A DNA stretch of 64,000 nt from Salinadaptatus halalkaliphilus (GCF_006543045.1 NZ_RBZW01000012.1:62001-126000); one strand, 5' to 3'. Counted from the first letter of the stretch, positions 1-8,729 are shown. The notes: a model not told the origin generated them from the letters alone. Numbers and translations: made by a program.

Positions 1-875
1 AGGCCGGGGACGTGATCGAGCCGTTCGTCGCCCTCGGCCTCGGGCGGCGCGTCGGTCTCGAGCCACTCGCGGATGTCGAGATAGTCCGCGCGGTTCTCGA
101 CGGCTCGCAGGCGAGACTGCAGGGCCTCGAGGTTGTCGGCGTACCACGCACCCCGAGCGCCGCGGCCGCAGTAGACGTGGGCGTCGACGACGGTGTGAGC
201 GAAGGTGCCGGGTTCGAATCCGGTCTGCTGAGCAATGACTTTCGTCAGGAGCGCGTAGGCCGCGATGTTGAATGGCACGCCGAGTGCGATGTCACCCGAA
301 CGCTGGGTCAGATGGCAGTTCAGCCGGTCACCCTGGACGTTGAAGACGAACGAGTAGTGACAGGGCGGCAGCGTCGAGACCGCGGCGTTGGCCGGATGCC
401 AGGCGTTGACGACCAGTCGACGGGAGTTTGGGGACTCGGAGAGCGTGTCGATCACGTACTGGAGTTGATCGAAGGTTCGGCGGCCGTCTGCTTCCTCGGT
501 CACCCACCGATGGGAGTCGTCGGGCCAGGACTCGCCCTCGAGGTGGGCCTCGTGCGCTGGAACCGGATATCGACGCCAGAAGCGGCCGTAGGCGGTGTCC
601 AGTCGCCCGTCGTCGTCGGCCCAGGCGTCCCAGATCTTCGTTTCCTCGCGGAGGTTTCGGATGTGCTCCTCGCCGGAGAGATACCAGCACACCTCGTGGA
701 GCATCGAGTTCCAGCGATAGCCGTCCATCTCCTTGGTCGTCAACAGCGGATACCCCGCCTGCAGGTCGACCTCGTAGTGCTCGCTGAACGCGGAAATCGT
801 GTCGACGCCGGTCCGATTGGGCTTGTACGTGCCCTCCGAGAGCGCGGCGTCGACCAGCTCGAGGTACTGTCGCAT
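1..875 (-). CDS. thyA: thymidylate synthase (3' end cut by window edge)
   Basis: Converts dUMP to dTMP using methylene-tetrahydrofolate. The start ATG is at 875-873 and 291 codons are visible, running off the left edge, so the C-terminus is missing. The folate/dUMP family signature is clear: RTGV near residue 21, YRWNSMLHE near 53, the nucleophile motif LPPCHYSF with Cys at about residue 172, and the RSGDIALGVPFNIA motif after it. This is the classical ThyA type, not flavin-dependent ThyX. The next gene upstream (SHOCT protein) is on the same strand, with a palindromic repeat between them. The family call is secure; only the end is unseen. Confidence 0.95.
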   Translation of the reverse strand, partial: MRQYLELVDAALSEGTYKPNRTGVDTISAFSEHYEVDLQAGYPLLTTKEMDGYRWNSMLHEVCWYLSGEEHIRNLREETKIWDAWADDDGRLDTAYGRFWRRYPVPAHEAHLEGESWPDDSHRWVTEEADGRRTFDQLQYVIDTLSESPNSRRLVVNAWHPANAAVSTLPPCHYSFVFNVQGDRLNCHLTQRSGDIALGVPFNIAAYALLTKVIAQQTGFEPGTFAHTVVDAHVYCGRGARGAWYADNLEALQSRLRAVENRADYLDIREWLETDAPPEAEGDERLDHVPG

Positions 876-930
876 TGGCACCTCGTTTGGAGCGGGGCTA
901 CAAATCAGGTGCGGTCGGTCTCGGCGTGTC

Positions 931-1031
931 ATAGGGATTCTCGTAAACGTTCATAGTTTCCCGCTGGAGAACCGAGACACAGCGTCGAACGCCCGGTTTC
1001 GAGACCGTCGGTAGGCTACGATAATCCCTAT
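931..1031. repeat. family-B palindromic element, degenerate copy
   Basis: ATAGGGATTCTCGTA at 931 and CTACGATAATCCCTAT ending at 1031 are near-perfect inverted repeats (13 of 14 positions pair). The arms correspond to the ATACGGATTACTGT arms of the other family-B copies, but both arms have changed together (ACGG to AGGG, CTGT to TCGT). The right arm abuts the TGA stop of the SHOCT gene. The spacer is longer than usual and lacks the GC-rich inner stem, so membership in the family is an inference. Confidence 0.45.
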
Positions 1032-1471
1032 CAGTTCGGGTCGTACTCGCGGTCCCGGTCGGTGGCGTTCCGGCGTCCGTCTGCTGGCGTCTCAGTTTCC
1101 AGCAGTCTAGCCGCCTTCCGCTCGAACTCCGCGTCGGTCAGCTCGCCGCGAGCGTAGCGCTCTCGAAGCGTCTCGAGCGAGCTGTCGGCGCCACCACAGT
1201 GGTGCTCGGTGTCCGCGTAACGGGACGACTCGCTCGAACGAGGGGACGTCCTACTCGAGTGCCGCGGTGTCTCGCTCGAGGGAGCGCCGGCCGATCCCGA
1301 TGTCTCCTGTCTCGTCGCGATCCAGTTCGCAGCGAGGAAGGTGACCGCGATCGACCCCACGAGCGCAAGGGTGGCCAGCGCACTCGTGAGGCCGGCGAAC
1401 AGTCCGGCGAAGAGGATCATCGGTGCGCCGAGTAGCAGGGCAAACAGGGCGGCTGCGACGCCGTCGTCCAT
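1031..1471 (-). CDS. SHOCT-domain small membrane protein
   Basis: 146 residues. The N-terminal third holds two closely spaced hydrophobic segments (about residues 5-27 and 30-48). A Ser/Arg/Pro-rich polar linker follows, then a C-terminal SHOCT domain (about 100-128) recognisable from SLETLRERYARGELTDAEFE. SHOCT modules are short oligomerisation-type C-terminal domains that commonly follow membrane helices, and haloarchaea have many such proteins of unknown role. The TGA stop abuts a palindromic repeat arm. Family recognition is good; function is unknown. Confidence 0.8.
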   Translation of the reverse strand: MDDGVAAALFALLLGAPMILFAGLFAGLTSALATLALVGSIAVTFLAANWIATRQETSGSAGAPSSETPRHSSRTSPRSSESSRYADTEHHCGGADSSLETLRERYARGELTDAEFERKAARLLETETPADGRRNATDRDREYDPN

Positions 1472-1700
1472 ATCGTCACCCTCACCGTCGGGGCTGGTAG
1501 TTGTTTCGCCGACACGATATCGGGGCCTCGCAGTCGGTTCGTCGAGACGGCCTCGGGGTCCTGCAGTCGGTCCGATACCACGAGTCCGTCGCTGCCGAAA
1601 GTCCCAGGGGCGTGCCCTCCGTTCGAGATGTCACAGCCGATTTGACTGTCTCGAGACCGTGACGCGCACGGTATATCTGTTCCGACACCTCGAAACGAAC

Positions 1701-1859
1701 GTGACATCCGAGGAGTCGAAACCGAAACTTGCAGCCGCCTGCGTTTCCTGCGGCTGGGTCTGTGCGGCAGCGAAGCGCTCGGACGGAACGGTCGTACCGA
1801 TCGGGAGACCACAGGGCTGTGACTGCGGCTCGTCGTCGTTTATCTCCGTAGACGAGTAG
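1701..1859 (+). CDS. small Cys-rich putative zinc-binding protein
   Basis: A 52-residue ORF starting with GTG at 1701. Cysteines at about 14, 17, 21, 40 and 42 (CVSCGWVC and GCDCG) suggest a small metal-binding protein of the kind abundant in haloarchaea. A TATA-like GGTATATCT at 1669-1677 lies about 27 nt upstream of the GTG, which fits a leaderless mRNA and decides the start. It converges with the kinase gene on the minus strand, ending 13 nt before it. I do not recognise a named family. Confidence 0.55.
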   Translation: MTSEESKPKLAAACVSCGWVCAAAKRSDGTVVPIGRPQGCDCGSSSFISVDE

Positions 1860-1872
1860 CAGCGATTCCCGC

Positions 1873-2682
1873 TCACTTCTGTGCGAGATCCGCCGCCTTC
1901 TCGAGTTCGCTGCGCAGCCGCGTCGAGTCGAACTCGTGGTCGGGACGCATCCTGACGAAATCGAGAAATCGTCGCGCCGAGAGCAACGTTTCCGGCTCGT
2001 AGACCGCCGTGGCGGCGTCGACGGCTGCCCGCGGGCCGATCCGAGGCTCGAGGACGGCGAGTGCACACGCCAGATCGTAGGCCGTCGTCTCGTCGACCCG
2101 ATCCTCGTGGACGCTGGTCGCGTCGATGAAGTAGAGGTCGTCGTCACACAGCAGGATGTTTTCGGCGCGCAGATCGCCGTGGGCGAGGCCGTGATCGTGC
2201 AAGGTCGCGAGCATCTCGAACAGCGCCGTGGCCTGCTTGGCGACGACCTCGTCGGATGCAGCCTCGAGGGACTGAAATTCGGGCAGATACTCGAGGACGA
2301 GCACGCCGAGGCCGTTGACCTCGAAAGCCTCGATCGGTCGCGGCGCGTTGAGACCGATCCCCCGCATCCGCTGGGTCGCCTCGTACTCGTGTTCGACCAT
2401 CTCGAGGGGCGTATCGAATCGATCGAAAAAGCCGCCGGTGCCCGCAGAGACCGCACCGACGTTGCGCCCGGTCGTCAACAGCGCGTGGACCAACGAGTTC
2501 TGTCTGGAGACGATCTTGACGAAAAATTCGTCGTCGATGACACACGGCGTCGAGAGCCAGTTATCCGCCTCGAGGAATTCGACCCGAACCGTCTCACGGT
2601 CGTAGCGATCCGCCAGCGTCCGCACGACGCGCTCGATGCGCTCCCACTCGACGCTGCCGCGAGCGAGCTGGCGGATATCCAT
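1873..2682 (-). CDS. RIO-like / lipopolysaccharide-kinase-type protein kinase
   Basis: Putative Ser/Thr or small-molecule kinase of the protein-kinase-like fold. From the ATG at 2682 the protein has 269 residues; an ATG 54 nt further upstream adds 18 residues that do not look conserved. Visible motifs are the ATP-lysine FFVKI (Lys about 56), the catalytic loop HGDLRAENIL (about 168-177) with Asp as base and Asn for metal, and FIDATS in place of DFG. The HGDxRxEN form is typical of RIO/Bud32/Kdo-kinase relatives. The substrate cannot be told from the sequence. The gene is flanked by unrelated genes, so context gives no help. Confidence 0.8.
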   Translation of the reverse strand: MDIRQLARGSVEWERIERVVRTLADRYDRETVRVEFLEADNWLSTPCVIDDEFFVKIVSRQNSLVHALLTTGRNVGAVSAGTGGFFDRFDTPLEMVEHEYEATQRMRGIGLNAPRPIEAFEVNGLGVLVLEYLPEFQSLEAASDEVVAKQATALFEMLATLHDHGLAHGDLRAENILLCDDDLYFIDATSVHEDRVDETTAYDLACALAVLEPRIGPRAAVDAATAVYEPETLLSARRFLDFVRMRPDHEFDSTRLRSELEKAADLAQK

Positions 2683-2816
2683 ACACAGGGGGAGACGGGG
2701 GTCGGGGTTAAATGCGTCTCGAAATGTCGCGGCCACGACGTATCCTCGAGTCGGGTTTCCGAGTCAGAGAACAGAACAGTATTATTATCACTGTCGCATC
2801 ACTACTGTTGCATACT

Positions 2817-4076
2817 ATGGACGCTGTCGACGACCTCAGTGACGCGATCGACGTGACGCGGAACCTGTTGGTTCCAGTGGAGCCGTGGCTGTGGCTCAAA
2901 CTCGCGATTGTCGTCTTCTTTCTCGGAAGTATGACGCTCGGCGGGGGCTTTCAGGGCGATCCCTCGATGATCGCACAGGATCCGACCATCGAAGATCAGC
3001 CAGCCCCCGAGGATCAGCAGGCCCTCGAAGAGGAGCTCGGCGAGATTCCTGACGAACTCATCCAGAACCTCATCCTCGCCGCGATAATCATCGGTGTCTC
3101 GCTGCTCGTCCTTTGGTTCGTGTTCCGGCTCATCGGCGGGATCATGGAGTTCGTCTTCATCGAATCGTTACGATCGAACGAGGTCCACGTGAGACGCTAC
3201 TTCACGGCGAATATCGGCCGCGGGATTCGTCTGTTCGTCTTCCGGCTGCTCGTCTTCGTGCTGGCCGCAGCGATCGTCGCCGTCCCGCTGGTGTATGTTT
3301 TCCTTACCGCCTCGAGCTTCGAGGCGATGGCCGGCAGCATCCTGTTGCTCATGCTCGTCGGCGTCGGCGTCGCTCTCGTGCAAGCGACCGTGATGCGGTT
3401 TACCTCCGAGTTCGTCGCCCCGATTATGCTGCTCGAGGGTCGTGGCGTCCTCAGTGGGTGGAAACGACTCTGGCCGACGCTGACGGCCAACTGGTCGGAG
3501 TACGTCGTCTATCTCCTACTCGTCTGGATCCTGCAATTCGTGATCAATATCGCCGCCGGGATCATCATGCTGTTCGGCGTGATCCTCGTCGCGATTCCGT
3601 TCGTGATCGTCGGCGCGATACTCGTGGCGACACTCGGCGAGATCGGCATCTGGCTCGCGATCCTCGTCGCAGCGGTTGCCGTCCTCGCGATACTGCTGGT
3701 CGTTGCACTCGTCGAGATGCCGATTCGCACCTACTTCCAGTACTACGCGCTGTTGTTGCTCGGCGATACGAACGACGAACTCGACCTCATTCCCGACCAG
3801 CGCGAACTCGTCCGCGACGGTGGTCCTGCAGCCGACGAAGGCGGACCCGACGATCGCGGCGACCATCCGGACGGCCAGTGGAGCGGCGACGACACCGCGG
3901 CTGACCGCAACGACACGGACGACACGCCAGTCTGGGACGACGACGATACCGATCCGTGGGACGACAGAGACAACTGGGGAGAATCGAGTCGGGACGACTC
4001 GAGCGACGACCGGAACGTCGACGACCGAGACGGCGACGACGACCGCGAGGAGTCGGACGACGGCCGCGGCTGGTAA
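2817..4076 (+). CDS. polytopic membrane protein with acidic tail (DUF7544-like)
   Basis: 419 residues from ATG 2817. The start is chosen because the protein then begins MDAVDDLSDAIDVTRNLL, like haloarchaeal relatives. It has one membrane segment near residues 25-43, then about five more between 85 and 310, several of them long paired hydrophobic stretches. From about residue 316 it becomes a soluble Asp/Arg/Gly-rich tail of some 100 residues with WDDDDTDPWDDR-type sequence, presumably cytoplasmic. I believe it belongs to the DUF7544 family, from memory. No enzymatic motif is visible. Confidence 0.75.
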   Translation: MDAVDDLSDAIDVTRNLLVPVEPWLWLKLAIVVFFLGSMTLGGGFQGDPSMIAQDPTIEDQPAPEDQQALEEELGEIPDELIQNLILAAIIIGVSLLVLWFVFRLIGGIMEFVFIESLRSNEVHVRRYFTANIGRGIRLFVFRLLVFVLAAAIVAVPLVYVFLTASSFEAMAGSILLLMLVGVGVALVQATVMRFTSEFVAPIMLLEGRGVLSGWKRLWPTLTANWSEYVVYLLLVWILQFVINIAAGIIMLFGVILVAIPFVIVGAILVATLGEIGIWLAILVAAVAVLAILLVVALVEMPIRTYFQYYALLLLGDTNDELDLIPDQRELVRDGGPAADEGGPDDRGDHPDGQWSGDDTAADRNDTDDTPVWDDDDTDPWDDRDNWGESSRDDSSDDRNVDDRDGDDDREESDDGRGW

Positions 4077-4141
4077 CGGGCCGAGTTTCGTCGCGCAGCT
4101 CTCGCCGGTGCGTTTATTCGATCGCCCGGACAGTATTGCGT

Positions 4142-5284
4142 ATGGAGTTCGACCTTCCCGACGAACACCGGATGATTCGGGAGACCGTCCGGGATTTCTG
4201 CGAGACGGAGATCGAACCGATCGCCCAGGAGATCGAGGACGACCATCGGTTCCCCGCCGAGGTGTTCGACGAACTGGCCGATCTGGATATGATGGGTGTC
4301 CCGATCGCCGAAGAGTACGGCGGTCTTGGGGGGGATACGCTGATGTACGCGCTGGTCGCCGAGGAACTCGGCCGGGTTTCGGGGGCGATCGGGCTCTCCT
4401 ACGTCGCCCACACCTCCCTGGCCTCGAAACCGATCGAACTGTTCGGCACCGAGGCCCAGAAAGAACGCTGGCTGCGACCGCTCGCCGAGGGCGAGTACGT
4501 CGGCGGCTGGGCATTGACCGAACCCGAGAGCGGTTCGGACGCTTCTGATATGGATACAACTGCCGTCCGTGATGGCGATGAGTGGGTCGTAGACGGCACC
4601 AAACAGTTCATTACCAACGCTTCGGAAGCCGGCTCGATCATCGTCAAGGCCGTTACCGACCCCGACGCGGGTTACGACGGCATCTCGACGTTCATCGTCG
4701 ACCCCCGCGAGGACGACGGCTTCGAGGTGACGACCATCTGGGACAAGATGGGTCTCAACGCCTCGCCGACCTGTGAGATCCACCTCGAGGACGTTCGCCT
4801 CCCGGAAGACCGACTGCTGGGCGAGGAAGGCGAGGGCTGGGACCAGACGAAAAAGACCTTAGACGGCGGTCGGATCTCGATCGCCGCCCTTTCGACGGGG
4901 CTGGCCCAGGGGGCCTACGACCACGCGAAGGCCTACAGCACGGAGCGCGAGCAGTTCGACCAGCCGATCTCGAAATTCGACGCTATCCGGGACACGATCG
5001 TCGATATGCACCGCAAGACCGAACGCGCACGGCTGCTCACCTACAGGGCGGCTCGCACGTACGATGCCGGCGAGCCCGTCACCCGCGAATCCGCCCTGGC
5101 GAAACTCGACGCGAGCGAGGCGGCGCGCGAGGTCGCCGAAGACGCCGTCCAGGTGCTTGGCGGCTACGGTTACACGACCGATTTCGCGCCACAGCGGTTC
5201 TACCGGGACGCAAAGCTCATGGAAATCGGCGAGGGAACCAGTGAAATTCAACACCTCGTGATCGGTCGAGAGCTCGGTCTGTAA
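4142..5284 (+). CDS. acyl-CoA dehydrogenase
   Basis: FAD-dependent alpha,beta-dehydrogenation of an acyl-CoA, feeding electrons to ETF. It is 380 residues, normal for the family. The N-terminal helical domain begins MEFDLPDEHRMIRETVRDF. The FAD-contacting segment WALTEPESGSDAS is near residues 121-133. The C-terminal signature RDAKLMEIGEGTSEIQ places the catalytic base Glu at about 364, as in short/medium-chain members. The chain-length specificity is not readable. It is followed 1 nt later by the convergent TIR gene, and an acyl-CoA synthetase and other acyl-CoA genes lie elsewhere in the window. Confidence 0.93.
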   Translation: MEFDLPDEHRMIRETVRDFCETEIEPIAQEIEDDHRFPAEVFDELADLDMMGVPIAEEYGGLGGDTLMYALVAEELGRVSGAIGLSYVAHTSLASKPIELFGTEAQKERWLRPLAEGEYVGGWALTEPESGSDASDMDTTAVRDGDEWVVDGTKQFITNASEAGSIIVKAVTDPDAGYDGISTFIVDPREDDGFEVTTIWDKMGLNASPTCEIHLEDVRLPEDRLLGEEGEGWDQTKKTLDGGRISIAALSTGLAQGAYDHAKAYSTEREQFDQPISKFDAIRDTIVDMHRKTERARLLTYRAARTYDAGEPVTRESALAKLDASEAAREVAEDAVQVLGGYGYTTDFAPQRFYRDAKLMEIGEGTSEIQHLVIGRELGL

Positions 5285-5285
5285 T

Positions 5286-5897
5286 TCAGTGTGTCGGCCC
5301 CTCGCGTCGGACGAACCCGATCGTCGCCGGCTCGAAGTAGTACGTCGACCCGCAGTTCTCACAGGCCGTCTCGAGCAAGGTGCTGTGTCGATGGAGTTTC
5401 CAGAGTTTGGTCTGGCTGCGTTCGATCTCGAGTTGCACGGGATGTGAACAGTCCGGGACGGTACAGGGAAACTGGACGTACCAGTTCGGCACGGACAACG
5501 CACCGAGCGGCGCCAAAATACTTCGCAGGCGACTGAGGATGTTGAAGATCGTTACGGCCGGATCCGTTCGATCGACGGAGACGCCCTCGACATCGGTGAT
5601 GAACCCCGTCCGATGGCTCGCATCGTCGTACACTGGAACCACGGGAATTCCCTTTGCCTGCGCGTAGCCGATTTCCTGGTTGATCCACGGCGAGTCCATC
5701 GACCGCTCGGTCAACACCGGAACGGCGACGTCGCTGTTTGCCAATCGCCCCTCGAGTCGCTTTCGGGACTGCCGTGACTCGACCTCTTCGAGCGCGATGT
5801 GGACGTCGAACGGGAAGTTCTTGACCGTCGAGAAGAGCTTCTGAACGAGCGTCAGATCGGCAGTGGCGTGCGATACGTAGATACGTTCTCCTGACAT
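5286..5897 (-). CDS. TIR-domain protein with C-terminal zinc ribbon
   Basis: 203 residues. Residues 1-130 form a TIR-like domain: IYVSHATADLTLVQKL as strand A and helix A, LEGRLANSDVAVPVLTE, then SPWINQEIGYAQAKGIPVVPVY. Glu75 in WINQE lies where catalytically active TIR NADases carry their essential Glu. Residues 145-182 carry CTVPDC and CENC, a probable C4 zinc ribbon, separated by a hydrophobic/aromatic segment. The gene is alone between acyl-CoA dehydrogenase and tpiA, without a SIR2, STING or SMODS partner beside it. It could be a stress or defence NADase, or a non-catalytic adaptor. Domain identity is good; activity is inferred. Confidence 0.82.
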   Translation of the reverse strand: MSGERIYVSHATADLTLVQKLFSTVKNFPFDVHIALEEVESRQSRKRLEGRLANSDVAVPVLTERSMDSPWINQEIGYAQAKGIPVVPVYDDASHRTGFITDVEGVSVDRTDPAVTIFNILSRLRSILAPLGALSVPNWYVQFPCTVPDCSHPVQLEIERSQTKLWKLHRHSTLLETACENCGSTYYFEPATIGFVRREGPTH

Positions 5898-5988
5898 TCC
5901 ACCCCTCGGGAATGATACGCACGGCGGTGGTATGAATGTAACTACTCGAGATCGTTGATTTGTGACGATCGCTCGGCAAGCGCGGTCT

Positions 5989-6065
5989 CATCCGATTACT
6001 GTCGTCTTTCCCATCGGTTGCCAGGACGGGGCAGCGATCGCGGGAATCGTTACAGTAATCCGTCT
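5989..6065. repeat. family-B palindromic element at tpiA 3' end
   Basis: The left arm CATCCGATTACTGTC (from 5989) is inverted relative to the right arm TACAGTAATCCGTCT (6051-6065). The right arm runs directly into the TGA stop codon of tpiA (rc of 6065-6067). The outer pairing is strong; the inner GC stem seen in other copies is poorly conserved here. The length, about 77 bp, matches the other copies. Possible roles are 3'-end processing or transcription termination of tpiA. Confidence 0.65.
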
Positions 6066-6709
6066 CAGAGGGGAGCGACGAGATCCTCGAGCGCGGCCGT
6101 CGGATCGTCGGCTTTCGCGACGCCGCTTGCGAGCAAGACGCCCTCGGTACCCAGCTCGCCAGCCGCGACGACGTCGTCGCCGGTACTGATACCGGCGCCA
6201 CAGAGGACGGACACGTCGTCGGCGACGGTTTCGGCTGCCGCGACGGCATCCTCGACGATGTCGGGGTCGGCCTGACTGACCGGCGTTCCGGTCCCGATCA
6301 ATTCGGGCGGCTCGACGGCGACGGCGTCGGGCTCGAGCGCCGCAGCCGCGCCGATCTGGGCCGGGTTGTTGGCACAGACGACCGTCTCGAGGTCGGCTCG
6401 GTCGGCCGCTCGAATCGCGCCGTCGATGTCGGCGAGTTTCTCGCGGCGCTCGGAGTGATTGATGAGCGTGCCGACTGCACCCGCGTCGGCGACCGATTCC
6501 GCGAGCGTGTGGCCGGTGTTGCTCCCGTGCTCGATCGGATCGACGTGTTGGCCCCACGTCTCGGCACCCGTCTCGGCGACGCGTTCGAGGTGAGCGGCTT
6601 GCGGTGCAACGGCCAGACGCGCGTCGGTCCGTTCGTTGACATCGGAAACGGCCTCCGCGATGGCGACCGGATCACACGGATACGTCTTCAGGTTGACGAG
6701 GACGAACAT
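6065..6709 (-). CDS. tpiA: triosephosphate isomerase
   Basis: Interconverts dihydroxyacetone phosphate and glyceraldehyde 3-phosphate. It has 214 residues from the ATG at 6709, which gives the expected N-terminus [11 protein letters not shown]; an ATG 24 nt upstream would add unconserved residues. Active-site residues visible are Lys8 in NLKTY, His85 in INHSERR and Glu133 in [11 protein letters not shown], with the phosphate-binding CGAGIST loop near 170. The short archaeal form (about 220 residues, tetrameric in relatives) explains the length. The stop codon overlaps a palindromic repeat arm. Confidence 0.97.
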   Translation of the reverse strand: MFVLVNLKTYPCDPVAIAEAVSDVNERTDARLAVAPQAAHLERVAETGAETWGQHVDPIEHGSNTGHTLAESVADAGAVGTLINHSERREKLADIDGAIRAADRADLETVVCANNPAQIGAAAALEPDAVAVEPPELIGTGTPVSQADPDIVEDAVAAAETVADDVSVLCGAGISTGDDVVAAGELGTEGVLLASGVAKADDPTAALEDLVAPL

Positions 6710-6778
6710 AGCACCAACGCCCGTCGCGGACAAGAAATAGCTTGCGTGTCGCCATCGGCGTCCGAGATCGAGATCAGT

Positions 6779-7336
6779 TCAATCCTTGCGTTTGACCACG
6801 TCACCGAGCGTGTAACTGCCCGAGGAGTCGCCACCCGACCACTCCGAGTCCTCGCCTGTGGCCCCTTCGGCGTTCAGGTCGACCTCGAGGAACCGCTCGA
6901 GTTTCGACTGGACGCGGTCGCTGGGGAGGGTATCGCCGCGTTCGATCTTGCGAATGAGACTCGCCTTCTCGTTGAGTTCGTTCGCGAGGTCGGACTGGCT
7001 GAGGCTCTTCTCCTCGCGGGCCGATCGGACGCGCTCGTCGTAATCCGTCGCGAGTTCGTCCATGTCGTCGAACATGTCCGAGCGCGGCTGGCTCGAGCCG
7101 CCCGAGCTACTCGTCGAGGCGCTGCTCGAACTCGACGACTGCCCGCTGCTACTGCTGGAAGAAGACGACCCGCCGCTCGAGCCAGTCGAGTACTTCGTGG
7201 ACGAACTCGAGCTCGAAGACTGTGTGACTGCGGTGCCGAAGTCGGTACAGTCCGAACACACGTCGAGTTTCGCACCTTCGACTTTGATGGTCTTCGGGGA
7301 CGACGTCTCGGCGCCACACATCTCACACTGAACCAT
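6779..7336 (-). CDS. MBF1-type multiprotein bridging factor homologue
   Basis: 185 residues. The N-terminal zinc ribbon carries Cys 4, 7, 27 and 30 (CEMCG and CSDC). A long Ser/Gly/Thr linker (about 40-95) follows, then a Cro/C1-type HTH (about 110-165) including LSQSDLANELNEKASLIRKIERGD, ending in a short tail. This zinc-ribbon plus HTH layout is that of archaeal MBF1, a transcription-associated coactivator homologue. The Ser-rich linker is unusually long and low in complexity. It is transcribed alongside tpiA and usp, but separate promoters are likely. Confidence 0.9.
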   Translation of the reverse strand: MVQCEMCGAETSSPKTIKVEGAKLDVCSDCTDFGTAVTQSSSSSSSTKYSTGSSGGSSSSSSSSGQSSSSSSASTSSSGGSSQPRSDMFDDMDELATDYDERVRSAREEKSLSQSDLANELNEKASLIRKIERGDTLPSDRVQSKLERFLEVDLNAEGATGEDSEWSGGDSSGSYTLGDVVKRKD

Positions 7337-7380
7337 GCAGACACCTATAGCGTGGCACGTGATAAACCATGCGGCGTTTC

Positions 7381-7905
7381 TTACTCTATCTGCTCGTCGT
7401 CGGTTCGGTCCCCCGTTCGATCGGCATCGATCGCCGCCGGGAGCCCTTCCTCAATGACGCCGACGGCGTCGGTGTCGCCGTCGAGATCGATCGTCATCAC
7501 GGCCATCGGTGCCGAGCGGACGACCCGTTCGGCGACGCTGCCGAGTAGGTATCGTTCGTATCCGGTTCGGCCGTTCGTCCCCATCACGATCAGGTCGACA
7601 TCGTTTTCGACGGCGTAACTGACGATGACGTGAGCCGGCGGTCCTGTTCTGACCTCACGGACGACGTCGACACCGCTGTCAATGGCGTGTTTGGCGACCT
7701 GACGCGTTGCATCTTCCCCGTCCTCGCGAAGGCGCTCACGGACGACGTCACGAGCCTCCTCGGGGATCGAGGCGTACGCAGCGTCGTCGACTGCGTGGAG
7801 GGCGTGAACCGTCCCATTACAGAGTGCAGCGAGCGAGACGGCGTCCTCGATTACACGTGGCATTCGTCGGTTACCGTCGGTCGGAACGAGTACACTCTCG
7901 TACAT
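7381..7905 (-). CDS. universal stress protein (UspA family)
   Basis: 174 residues with a single Usp domain: MYESVLVPTDGN at the start, ALHAVDDAAY, and the ATP-binding signature GTNGRTGYERYLLGSVAERVVR (about residues 117-139, G-2x-G-9x-G-S type). The ATP-binding glycines and Ser are present, so this is probably a nucleotide-binding member. A 30-residue acidic tail follows the domain. It is monocistronic by spacing. Its specific stress role is unknown. Confidence 0.93.
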   Translation of the reverse strand: MYESVLVPTDGNRRMPRVIEDAVSLAALCNGTVHALHAVDDAAYASIPEEARDVVRERLREDGEDATRQVAKHAIDSGVDVVREVRTGPPAHVIVSYAVENDVDLIVMGTNGRTGYERYLLGSVAERVVRSAPMAVMTIDLDGDTDAVGVIEEGLPAAIDADRTGDRTDDEQIE

Positions 7906-8000
7906 AGTTACATGTTAGCATGGAACAATAGTAAACCCGTCGACCGAATTCGGTGTCATCGCTCGGCAACGACTATCGACGACTGCGAGATCTACGGGCT

Positions 8001-8195
8001 TCAGGGTGCTAACCGTACCTCTCGCGTTTCGACGGCACCACAGGATGGGCATGCGAACTGATACTGGACGCGACTCCCCGAGGTCGTCACGCGCCAGCCA
8101 CCCTCGAGATCGAGGTAGCCACACGACCGACACTCGAGGTCAGCGTCGTCGAACTTCTGGCGAAGGCGTTCGAACGGAGATCGGTAGACGGACAT
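8001..8195 (-). CDS. HVO_0649-family small zinc-finger protein
   Basis: 64 residues with two zinc knuckles: CRSC at 22-25 and CPSC at 49-52, with a beta-rich segment between them. The N-terminus MSVYRSPFERLRQKFDDADLE matches my memory of the haloarchaeal HVO_0649 family of one-domain zinc fingers. The function of these proteins is largely unknown; some small haloarchaeal zinc fingers affect biofilm or motility. Upstream sequence is AT-rich, with TATA-like stretches near 8205-8225. Confidence 0.8.
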   Translation of the reverse strand: MSVYRSPFERLRQKFDDADLECRSCGYLDLEGGWRVTTSGSRVQYQFACPSCGAVETREVRLAP

Positions 8196-8407
8196 ACATA
8201 TGGATAAACCATGTGGGATAATAACATTCGTGGTTTGTTAGCAGACACCAATGATTGGATACCATATGAGAATGGTGAGCAGATGTATTCAATAGGATAT
8301 GTGCGATCCAGACAGTCATCGAAAATGGTCGGTAGACGGGACATAGGCCGAGAAACGGCGGATAACGGTGGCCGAGGTTTATGTGTCGGATCGTGGTAGC
8401 TCGGGAT

Positions 8408-8596
8408 ATGCTCGAGTTCGTACAGCCACTGCAGTTCGGCGGCGGTGAGTTCCTGACCTGGGCGATCGTCTTTTTCGTCCTGGCGATCCTGGCAGCAGCC
8501 GTCGGCGCCCGCGGGGTCGCCGGTATCTCCATGGAGATCGCACGGATCTTCGTGTTGATCTTCATCGTGCTCGCAATAGTGGCGTTGCTCCTGTAG
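8408..8596 (+). CDS. DUF1328-like small membrane protein
   Basis: 62 residues from the ATG at 8408. Two hydrophobic segments (about 15-37 and 44-62) are separated by the short basic/polar turn GARGVAGIS. This pattern, with GVA-G after the first helix and a very short C-terminus, is that of DUF1328 (YtjA-like) small membrane proteins of unknown function. It stands alone between the zinc-finger gene and the oxidoreductase. The upstream 8196-8407 region is AT-rich without a convincing gene. Confidence 0.75.
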   Translation: MLEFVQPLQFGGGEFLTWAIVFFVLAILAAAVGARGVAGISMEIARIFVLIFIVLAIVALLL

Positions 8597-8729
8597 CGGG
8601 CTCGACCGCTATTGGGGGGAACGGACGGGGACCGTTCATTCGCTCGGCACTACCCGTAACCACATTCGGTTTTCGGTAGTTGCCAACAACTAACACGGAT
8701 CGTGTCTTATACTAGTGGGAGGAGTTACC

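Noticed and set aside
205-232. GGGTTCGAATCC resembling a tRNA T-loop
   Set aside because: It lies inside thyA on the coding strand, encoding the conserved TGFEPGTF region, and no acceptor, D or anticodon arms can be built around it.
6455-7618. 387-residue open frame on the plus strand across tpiA, MBF1 and usp
   Set aside because: It runs antisense to three well-recognised genes and has no coherent domain; long antisense frames are common in GC-rich genomes.
8211-8399. 62-residue open frame in the AT-rich gap before the DUF1328 gene
   Set aside because: Poor codon character, no motif, and it covers the probable promoters of the divergent zinc-finger and DUF1328 genes.
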